Below are positions 55,520 to 64,000 of a stretch of 64,000 bases of DNA, piece by piece. The stretch spans positions 23,748,987 to 23,812,986 of the forward strand of contig CP136063.1 in the NCBI GenBank assembly GCA_032622095.1, in the 5' to 3' direction. The DNA is from Siphonodentalium dalli (lineage: Eukaryota > Mollusca > Scaphopoda > Gadilida > Siphonodentaliidae). Under the pieces are notes generated by a model, which was given only the letters and a program-made list of their open reading frames with translations, was not told the origin of the DNA and did not search any database. Numbering within the stretch: the stretch's first letter is position 1; every line of letters begins with the position of its first letter. The position numbers were made by a program, and so were the translations under genes.

Positions 55520-57420
55520 TTTTGTCACAAGTGCTTTATCATGGTACGATCTGGTACGGCTGTTGCAGTGAAAAAATTTAAAAGCCAGCATTTATCTCAG
55601 AGGGGCGATACCCTGTTACGGTCATGGTACGGGCTGGTACGGTCTGTGACAGTCATTTTGGATTCATTTCGAACTAAGTTTTTATTTTTGCAAATATTCT
55701 CGTAACAGTTGATTCACTTGGTACGGTCTGGTACGGTTGTTACAGTAAAAAAATTCAAAGCCAGCATTTATCTCAGAGGGGCGATACCCTGTTACGGTCA
55801 TGGTACGGGCTGGTACGGTCTGTGACAGTCATTTTGGATTCATTTCGAACTAAGTTTTTATTTTTGCAAATATTCTCGTAACAGTTGATTCACTTGGTAC
55901 GGACTGGTACGGCCGTTATAATAAAACTTTTCAAAGCCAGCATTTATCTCAGAGGGGCGATACCCTGTTACGGTCATGGTACGGGCTGGTACGGTTCGTG
56001 ACAGTCATTTGGATTCATTTCGAACTAAGTTTTTATTTTTGCAAATATTCTCGTAACAGTTGATTCACTTGGTACGGTCTGGTACGGTCGTTACAGTAAA
56101 AAAATTCAAAGCCAGCATTTATCTCAGAGGGGCGATACCCTGTTACGGTCATGGTACGGGCTGGTACGGTGCGTGACAGTCATTTTGGATTCATTTCGAA
56201 CTAAGTTTTTATTTTTGCAAATATTCTCGTAACAGTTGATTCACTTGGTACGGTCTGGTATGGTCGTTACCGTAAAAAATTTCAAAGCCAGCATTTATCT
56301 CAGAGGGGCGATACCCTGTTACGGTCATGGTACGGTGCGTGACAGTCATTTTGGATTCATTTCGAACTAAGTTTTTATTTTTGCAAATATTCTCGTAACA
56401 GTTGATTCACTTGGTACTGTCTGGTACGGTCGTTACAGTAAACAATTTAAAAGCCAGCATTTATCTCAGTGGGGCGATACCCTGTTACGGTCATGGTACG
56501 GGCTGGTACGGTGCGTGACGGTCATTTTGGATTCATTTCGAACTAAGTTTTTATTTTTGTAAATATTCTCGTAACAGTTGATTCACTTGGTACGGTCTGG
56601 TATGGTCGTTACCGTAAAAAATTTCAAAGCGAGCATTTATCTCAGAGGGGCGATACCCTGTTACGGTCATGGTACGGTGCGTGACAGTCATTTTTGATTC
56701 ATTTCGAACTAAGTTTTTATTTTTGCAAATATTCTCGTAACAGTTGATTCACTTGGTACGGTCTGGTACGGTCGTTACAGTAAAAAATTTCAAAGCCAGC
56801 ATTTATCTCAGAGGGGCGATACCCTGTTACGTTCATGGTACGGGCTGGTACGGTGCGTGACAGTCATTTTGGATTCATTTCGAACTAAGTTTTTATTTTT
56901 GCAAATATTCTCGTAACAGTTGATTCACTTGGTACGGTCTGGTACGGTCGTTACAGTTCAAAATTTCAAAGCCAGCATTTATTTCAGAGGGGCGATACCC
57001 TTTTTCGGTCATGGTACGGGCTGGTACGGTGCGTGACAATCATTTTGGATTCATTTCGAACTAACTTTTTATTTTTGCAAATATTTTCGTAACAGTTGAT
57101 TCACTTTGTACGGTCTGGTACGGCCGTTACAGTAAAAATTTTCAAAGCTGTCATTTATCTCAGAGGGGTGATACCCTGTTACGGTCATGGTACGGGCTGG
57201 TACGGTCTTTTAGTCAATTTGAATTCATTTCGAACAAAAATTTTATTTTTACAAATGTTCTCTTAACAGTTGATTCACTTGGTACGGTCTGGTACGGCTG
57301 TTACGGTGAATTTTTCAAAGCCAGCATTTATCTCAGGGGGGTAATACATTGTAACAGTCATGGTACGGGCTGGTACGGTGCGTTACAATAATTTTGGATT
57401 CATTTTGAAACTTAATCTGT
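55520..57420. repeat. 176-bp satellite, 11 copies
   Basis: The word tctcag starts at 55595, 55771, 55947, 56122, 56298, 56464, 56640, 56806, 56982 (changed), 57158 and 57331. Most spacings are 175-176 bp, two are 166 and the last is 173. The unit contains gccagcatttatctcagagg, the repeated word ggtacggtctggtacgg, and ttggattcatttcgaactaa. Copies 5 and 7 share the same short deletion and the variant tatggtcgttaccg. The last copies are more diverged. Confidence 0.97.
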
Positions 57421-59346
57421 CGGAGGGCAATTAATTATGAGTGACACACCCAAATTCTTTGAGCCACTTTCTTTAGCCGCTAGCCCATATTTTTAGCCAC
57501 TTTTGTTTTTCTTTCTCAATTTGTAAAATTTGCTCACGGCAACATGGACACTGGTGCATGCTGGAATAAAACTGAATTCCACAAGATGTGGCAAATTACA
57601 AGTAAAATTTCATAAATTCTACCAATCAATTGCTGTCAGTAATTTTAAATTGAGGAATGTAATTTGCCTGCATATGTGAGGGCCACCCCAGTCATGAATC
57701 ATATCATAAGCAACCGAAATTAAGAGACGAAGACAAAGGAAACTTGTCCAAATTATAAAATTGGTTGCATATAAGAATGACTTTTTAAGATAAACATCAA
57801 TGATTATGTCTTTTATGAGCTTTTGGAAATTAAACTTTAATTCAAACTTATCCAGTAGGAATACTTCAGTCATCCAAGTCATTCTTCCAAAGCAGTGTAT
57901 GTTCAGCACACTGACCACAGACATTTAAGTCATCATAGCCATTCTTCAACATCAGTGTCTATTCCTGTCTTCTGTGCACACCTCACCATTGGAACAATTG
58001 CAATGAGTTATTACTAAATATATAGTTTATCACACATCTGCTCATATTGAACATTCCCAAGAATGACAGCTCAATATATCTGAATTTAAATCTGCCATGT
58101 AGTAGTATTTTAAAGATCCACAGCTCCTCTACACTGGCATCTGATGAATATACTGGTGCTTGACTGCATAGCATCATTATAGTTTATACTACTAAAGTCC
58201 CACATGCTGTGTCACACTTGTATATCGTGGAACAATATATATGTACGAAATTTGACGAATAACATATTGTATCTGCACAGATAACACACATGCTTCCTCT
58301 GTATGCTGTTCACGTTCTGGTACTAAAGTTTGAAATGCCAGTGATCATACTCTGAAAAGAAATTCATAAAATACTGTTTTTAAGAAAAGTCAATTTTAAA
58401 GACATATATTGCAGACTTATTCAATGAATATTAAGAGCATTGTTTGGTCATGGTACGATACACCCATGGTAATTCCAACAGAGGGTCTTTAACTGTTGAT
58501 TTGATGCACTGAACCCAAACTAAAAACTTGACCTGTATTTTGTACAACTAAACACATACATTCCAAATTTCATTCCATTCAGTTGAGAATATCTAAAGTT
58601 ATTATGCGGAATCCAAAAGTGAACTAATGGACAGACACACGGCATAATACATAATAACATAATACATTCGTTATTTTTTAAACGGGCATAAATGGGTGTA
58701 TATAAAATATCAGTTAATATCCAAACACTATACCCACTGGATCGAATTATGTGGCAAAAACCTGAGATTACGACTAAAATTCTAACCATATCTACTATAC
58801 CACTTCAGAGAACACAATAGATGAACTATGCACAAATGTGCATGTTATACATTGGAATTGACATTGTTTATTATTTGTTTGGATTGTTTTCTATTCATAG
58901 GGAATATACACATAATTTCAACAAACATACAACATATGGCTGTTTGATAAAGATGCACAATCTGATTTGATTGTCTCCAGATCATCCAGTTACAACATGA
59001 ACAACAACGGAAATTTACACCAAAAGCCATTTTAGTCATCCAAATTACAATGTAGTTCTTTACCAACAAATACTCATAACAGCAGGGGGCAGTCAGAAAT
59101 TTTTGTGACACATATGATACTTTTTTTTTTACCATTGAGCACACACCCCTAGACCCAATTTGTTTTCCATTTTTAATTATTAGCATGTTTTTCCCGACAA
59201 TTTTTTACACCCGCCCACCGCCCCAAAACAGCGAAATAATGCTTTTTCAGAAGAATATTATAATTTTTTACCACTTATAATATATTGACTGTTTCCTATC
59301 AACTGGTAGCTATTGTTGGTTTAAGTAATTACCTCAGTTTGACATG
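57421..59346. other. No recognised gene; moderately AT-rich
   Basis: Minus-strand frames of 101 codons (57924-57619), 89 codons (58789-58520) and 113 codons (59186-58845) lack recognisable domains and clear splice sites. The stretch ccaaatttcattccattcag near 58562 resembles dispersed retroelement-derived DNA. Confidence 0.45.
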
Positions 59347-59735
59347 TAGCCTGGTCGATAACAGGTTTGACCCAGAACAAATTTGGACTAAGTTGGTTTT
59401 TATAATTTTCCACAAATTATAAATTTCATTTGATTTTGTCCATTTTGGCGGCCATATTGGGACAGACATTCAACCGATATGGTTTACGACTAAGCGATGT
59501 TTGTGTGCAAGTTATTTTATTACTAATTTGGTATTAGTTGGCGCATCTACCACTGAAATTCATAATTTTTCTATACCAACTGCCATCATGGACACCATCT
59601 TGGATAACAGAAAATGCTAAAGCAGATTTTGGATATGTTTTAGAGAATATATTCCCCTTCAAAATGGAATAGAAACCAACTTAGTCCAAATTTATTCTAG
59701 CTTAACCCTAACAATTTAGTTTATCGACCAGACTA
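59347..59735. mobile_element. 389-bp MITE with inverted ends and TA edges
   Basis: The left tagcctggtcgataa ... caaatttggactaagttggt is matched in reverse complement by the right accaacttagtccaaattta ... ttatcgaccagacta. Starts and ends with TA. No coding capacity. Confidence 0.75.
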
Positions 59736-60149
59736 ATGGCAGTGATTGCTTATGCGATGTGTCAATGATTTTTATGTTCGGAGTGACATAGTCTGACATA
59801 TATCGCAATCTTTGAAATTAGCTACTGCAATAAGTAATGCCATGGAAACATTGGAAAGTGCCCTGACAACACGTACTAGAATCTAACGTTAATTAAATTT
59901 GCTGTTGGACATTTTCTCATAATTTCAAGAGCTGCATACCATGTGTATTTGTTAATTTTACAACAAGAAACAATCAATACTGATTGTCCAAAGGTACAAG
60001 ATTGCTTAAATTTTATCGCTGGAATTGCTTTGCATTGTGTTGTCATCTGAAATTTATTTGCAATGACCTTGCTTGACCTCTCAATATATTGTATATCTTC
60101 ATATTTAGTGGAAGAATTCAGTGGAATGTTAGCTAGGCTGAAAATTAAT

Positions 60150-60290
60150 CGAGGTGGATAAAATTAACAGATTTTATAATTCTGAGCTTTGAGGGATGGG
60201 TATACAATATTATTTAACCCCGAAGCCAAAGAAATAGTAATTATAGGGGCGTCAAATCAGATTATGCATCTTTAAAGTGATCAGTATTTA
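60150..60290 (+). repeat. Fragment of repeat family A (1140-1300-like)
   Basis: Shares ttctgagctttgagggatgg, ccgaagccaaagaa and ggggcgtc with 1170-1260 and 31430-31540. Confidence 0.6.
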
Positions 60291-60303
60291 TATATACACT
60301 TAC

Positions 60304-60411
60304 AGTTGTAAATTGAATACTTCCAAGTTCCAACTTTGGTCCAGTGTACGTTCTCCAATAAATTGTCTTCCACAGCAAGACTTCTGGCTGACTGGATGGT
60401 ATGTGTCCTCT
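60304..60411 (-). CDS. Internal exon of an unidentified host gene
   Basis: A 108-nt exon between the acceptor gttatattttag/AGAGGACAC and the donor TACAACT/GTAAGTG, both strong. It is phase 1 at both ends and encodes RTHTIQSARSLAVEDNLLEN then VHWTKVGTWKYSIYN. The composition is that of a globular protein, unlike the surrounding frames. I do not recognise the family and found no partner exon in this window with confidence, so the flanking introns must be long or the neighbouring exons lie outside. The gene would run from beyond or within 60.5-64 kb toward lower coordinates. Confidence 0.65.
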
Positions 60412-60814
60412 CTAAAATATAACATACAAGTCTTATAAAATGACATGCACTATAGTATATGATACGATATGTACATAGATTTACATCAAATTTCACATAT
60501 AGTTCTGAATATCAAACTTTTCAATGTACCCGCTGCCATGTACATGGATTTAAAAACAAAAGAAGAAAACATTATTGCAGGCATCTTCATAGTATGGTTT
60601 GATGACAGGTGAAATGCCCACCATGGTGGGGGGGGCGGTCAGTAGTCACAATCTTCATGACTTCAAGTCAATTTGAGTTTAGTGCATATTAATATTAATT
60701 TTCATTTGCACTTCATTGTAAATGATTTGTGCAAATGGTTTGTACCAGTATGGTACTTCAGCCTAACTAATTTCTATAGCTGGATGTGTGCTTAAAGTGA
60801 TGGGCGGCCTTAAT

Positions 60815-62290
60815 TTGTTGTAGGTTAAAATTTGGAAATAACATTTATCATATTATAATAATTTCCTCAAGAATATACTGATAGTATAGCATAATGATGA
60901 TATGAATGCGATTATTATTCACAAAACATGCTTTGTGTCAGAGAAAATGCAGGTCGAGCTTTGTTTAGTTTCTTGCATAAAAGCGCAGTGAATTGTTTAT
61001 ACATGTAAGCAGTCACGATATTGCATCATTTCCTGATTTAGATTCGCACGCATTATACATCAGTTGTAAAATCCGTAATTTTATGCGTCTACCACTCAAA
61101 ATACTATCATAGTAATTTAATTATTTGGTATTTATTACCATATATAGATATATAGGTTAGGAGAAAATACTAACTGGATTGGAAAATATTCAACTCTTTG
61201 CAAGAACAATTATATACCGGGTATGTACATTTTTCTGTCTGATGATTTCCCAATCATGAAGTAACATGGATTAGCTGGATTTTTATTAATGAAATGACAT
61301 CGTGGGGTAGAATGGATCGATTAAAATAAAATTTGGTATGATTTGAATGCGATTGTTCCAACAATTTTATCGTCGCCTTCAACAGCGGAACTGAACATTC
61401 TCATTGGATGATCCAATAGTTCCGAGTGTGTCTATAAACAAATGGTTATGTAATATTTCTGATGTTTGTTTACACGACACAACAAAGCGTAAAAATGTGA
61501 CAATAACAATTTTACATGCAATGTACGCAATATTTACGATTGGTAAAAGAACAACATCTGTCTATTTTATACAGCTTTACTTAATGTAACCTCCAACACC
61601 AGAGTAAGGTTACCACTTCAACACTCAGTGTACCGCAGTTACACCATGATTCATGCGGTCATGGTTCACAGGCATGAAAATGAAATTTAGTGATTCTCCT
61701 TTGGAACTTAAAGGCACCTATGACCTTCGTTATAACTTATAGGTTATAATTTGGAAATAACAGTTATGAAATTATTTTACCATTAAATGAATTATGAAAA
61801 TTTCCCCAAGAATATACTAATAGTATAGAATAATTATTGAATGAATGCGTTATTATCCACGAAACGCCCTTTGTATGAACCAAGCACGTAAATAGTGAAC
61901 GATAAGCAAAACACTCCACAATGTGGCGATTGTTTAGGAGAGTGATTGATGGTGACCCATTCAACACCAAATTCTTGAGAGGTGAAGATTAGCGATTGCT
62001 ATACCGTTATGTTGCAAACAACTTGTTGGCATTTCTAACCAATGTTCAATTAGTGGGGGTCTCCTCGGGTTGAATGTTTAGCTTGTCAAATACTCTTTTT
62101 TACGTACTGTTTGTAACATGGCATTTGTGTACATAACTAACATATTAAACACAGAGTACTAACATGACAATAACATGCCGCAATTAACGCGATATTTATG
62201 ATTAGTATCAGAACAAAGTTTGTCTATTTATGTTTAAGGTGGTTTTATGTGACTATTTAACCAGCAATATCCATTGCTAATTACCGTATC
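60815..62290. repeat. Local segmental duplication, two diverged blocks
   Basis: 60820-60960 (aatttggaaataacatttat, aagaatatactgatagtata) matches 61740-61870 (aatttggaaataacagttat, aagaatatactaatagtata), offset about 916 bp. 61495-61590 matches 62160-62230 (tgacaataaca, atatttaygattrgta). The second block is shorter through deletion. Confidence 0.65.
61495..61590 (+). repeat. Repeat family C, copy 2
   Basis: tgacaataacaattttacat, gcaatatttacgattggtaa and agaacaacatctgtctattt resemble the minus strand of 5122-5050. The plus frame at 61404-61589 ends with YAIFTIGKRTTSVYF, comparable with YAIFMIGIRTTYVYI in copy 1. Confidence 0.55.
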
Positions 62291-62515
62291 TTTAACAATA
62301 GGCTCATGGATGTATAATTTTCTTAAACTTTTGGTGCTAATAGACTGCGGTATAATAACCGAATGGTACTGCACTGTACTGTCAATTACTATGATTATAG
62401 CGGTACTACTGTATCTGTTTAGGGTGGTTTTAGTGGATGTAACTAGTTTAACAGCTATACCCATCGCGAAGGCCGCCCATATCTTTAAGCATAAATATTT
62501 GAGCTTCAGCATAAG
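62160..62515 (+). repeat. Repeat family C, copies 3 and 4
   Basis: 62160-62290 (acatgacaataacatgccg, atatttatgattagtatcag) and 62385-62515 (gtactactgtatctgtttag, cgaaggccgcccatatcttt) each match part of the 4990-5122 segment. Frames on both strands through the latter are not supported as genes. Confidence 0.5.
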
Positions 62516-62654
62516 AAGACACTGTTATTTGTGCTTCAGAAGTTCAGATGTGCAATTATTCGTGCTTCAGATGAAATAAGGAACAAATTTGAAACAGGCC
62601 TCACACTGCTCCCACAGATGTGTCCATATGCACCATTCCTATACATATTCTCAA

Positions 62655-62768
62655 AATAGTAATAATTATTTGTGCGTAAGCGTAATTATTTGCGCGTAAG
62701 CGTAATTATTTGCGCTTAAGCACAATCAACTGCGCTTAAGCGAAATCAACTGTGCTTAAGCGCAATTC
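62655..62768. repeat. 21-bp minisatellite built on the palindrome GCGCTTAAGCGC
   Basis: About five units such as tgcgcttaagcgaaatcaac, shifting from gcgtaagcgtaattattt to gcttaagcgcaatc forms. Confidence 0.8.
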
Positions 62769-64000
62769 ATGGTTATATGTAACTAAACACCCCTGGTGAA
62801 TAAATAGGTTTATCCATAACTTAACCTTAACTCCTATTGACATATCACCTCTTGTTTTCATTGATTTGGATGGGCAGGGAGCTAGCCCAACTTCTTTATC
62901 AAAATGGCTGACTCGCAACAGTATGACCTTCTGTTTTATTGGAGCGACTCGTGATAGCATTATATTATCTTTGGTATATATTAGTTGAGGCTACTTGCAA
63001 TTACATTACTTTCTGTATTAGTCGGGGCGACTTTGATTTTCTTCAATTTTCTAGTATACAGGCACACCAAATGAGGGAAGCAAGCCCTCGGTGACACCAC
63101 ATTCACACTATATGAGCATGGAAATACTATAGATTTGTGCAAGAGATGCTGATTTAATAAACAAGAGAGTCCATGACTGTGGAGACGCCCACCTACTGTA
63201 AAGACTGAGAAGAAAGGGACTTTGAAGACTAACACAGTCAGTACTTGTCAAAATAAGTTAAGACAAGTAGTTCTAAACGTGGACATACATGTAGCTCGGG
63301 ATTTGCTGATGAGCCGGGCTCTTCACCTTGAAATTTGAAAGTGCACACTACTGTCAAATCTCCAACCCCCTTTTAAACAAGATAATCTTAACCATTCCAT
63401 AGTCCTAAGTTAACAAAATTAATTTTGCACACCCCTCTTTAAGAAATTTTATAACTGGAATGGGTGCTTCAAGCTCTCAAACTTTTGGGAATTTCCAGCC
63501 TGACATCTCCCATAAAGTCAAAATTTGTGCCCCATTACAACAGTTTAACATGAAGTCGGCAAATATAGACTGTTGGTTTAAAAACATACTAGTTGGAAAT
63601 TAAAATCAAATTATGAGAACTATTCATATAGTGAGTCTAAGTGGGGTTTAATGATGTCTTATTTTTGGTGTGGAAATCTAATCTACAACTAATGTTGTAT
63701 CCGAAAAGAAATTTTCAAGAGGAATCTATATATTATTATAACAGTAGCATACAACATAGATACAGGTAGTGTGGGTGGGGGAGCTATAACTCTTACCTCT
63801 GCCCCTAGTTGAACAAACATGAATCCCCATGTATGAGATCTATTCATCTAGTAATTTTAAACAGTGGCTTTTAAGAGTTGAAGTTAATTGATTTTCCAAA
63901 AAATGACCCCATTGGAACAGATCTGAACATGCTGCCCAAGGACCCTGCATACCAAATATAAGCTAAATAGACTTGAAGGTTCTTGAGAAGTAATAGTTGT
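62769..64000. other. No recognised gene
   Basis: A minus frame of 84 codons at 63235-62981 and one of 74 codons at 62960-62736 lack domains. The stretch near 63900-63990 (acatgctgcccaaggaccct, gaaggttcttgagaagtaat) resembles dispersed non-coding repeats of marine invertebrates, from memory only. Confidence 0.4.

Overview
This is a eukaryotic, AT-rich, intron-containing nuclear segment from an invertebrate animal, most likely a marine lophotrochozoan such as a mollusc. That placement is an inference from three things: a secreted PAN/EGF/fibrinogen-domain gene, a poly-C2H2 zinc-finger gene, and the mix of repeats (non-LTR retrotransposons with short microsatellite tails, a Crypton tyrosine recombinase, palindromic MITEs and many minisatellites). 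No prokaryotic genes, rRNA, tRNA or CRISPR arrays were seen. Most short open frames here are chance frames in AT-rich DNA or in repeat arrays whose unit length is a multiple of three.

Host genes. (1) Minus strand, 23590 down to 14939: a four-exon gene for a secreted lectin-like protein of 366 residues, assembled from splice sites: signal peptide plus PAN/apple-like module, short EGF-like module, Thr-rich linker, fibrinogen-related domain. All three introns are GT-AG and every exon phase agrees. Its 6.56 kb second intron holds a decayed LINE split by a 27-bp satellite, a decayed Crypton, palindromes and minisatellites. (2) Plus strand, about 48046-49703: a 15-finger C2H2 zinc-finger reading frame with one frameshift and one in-frame stop. 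(3) Minus strand, 60304-60411: one convincing internal exon of an unidentified gene.

Mobile elements. Degenerate non-LTR retrotransposon pieces lie at 10690-13320 (+), 17130-18470 (-), 34955-35400 (-), 40086-42418 (-) and 47090-47440 (-). Two TIR elements have defined edges. One is a 3,121-bp element at 51627-54747 with perfect 71-bp terminal inverted repeats and a 6-bp target duplication TATTAG. The other is a 934-bp element at 46750-47683 with 21-bp TIRs and an 8-bp duplication ATTTTATT, inserted into another repeat. Long palindromes or hairpin-ended elements recur throughout (7009, 14155, 21245, 28865, 30789, 32638, 37122, 55081 and 59347, among others).

Layout: 0-10 kb, large inverted repeats (families A and B) and minisatellites; 10.7-13.3 kb, LINE; 14.9-23.6 kb, fibrinogen-domain gene; 23.8-25.5 kb, minisatellites; 26-39 kb, mostly gene-poor with MITEs and arrays; 39.3-43.7 kb, LINE plus family B; 44-47.8 kb, tandem repeats and nested TIR element; 48-49.7 kb, zinc-finger gene; 51.6-55.3 kb, TIR element and palindrome; 55.5-57.4 kb, 176-bp satellite; 57.4-64 kb, lower repeat density with one host exon and a local duplication.
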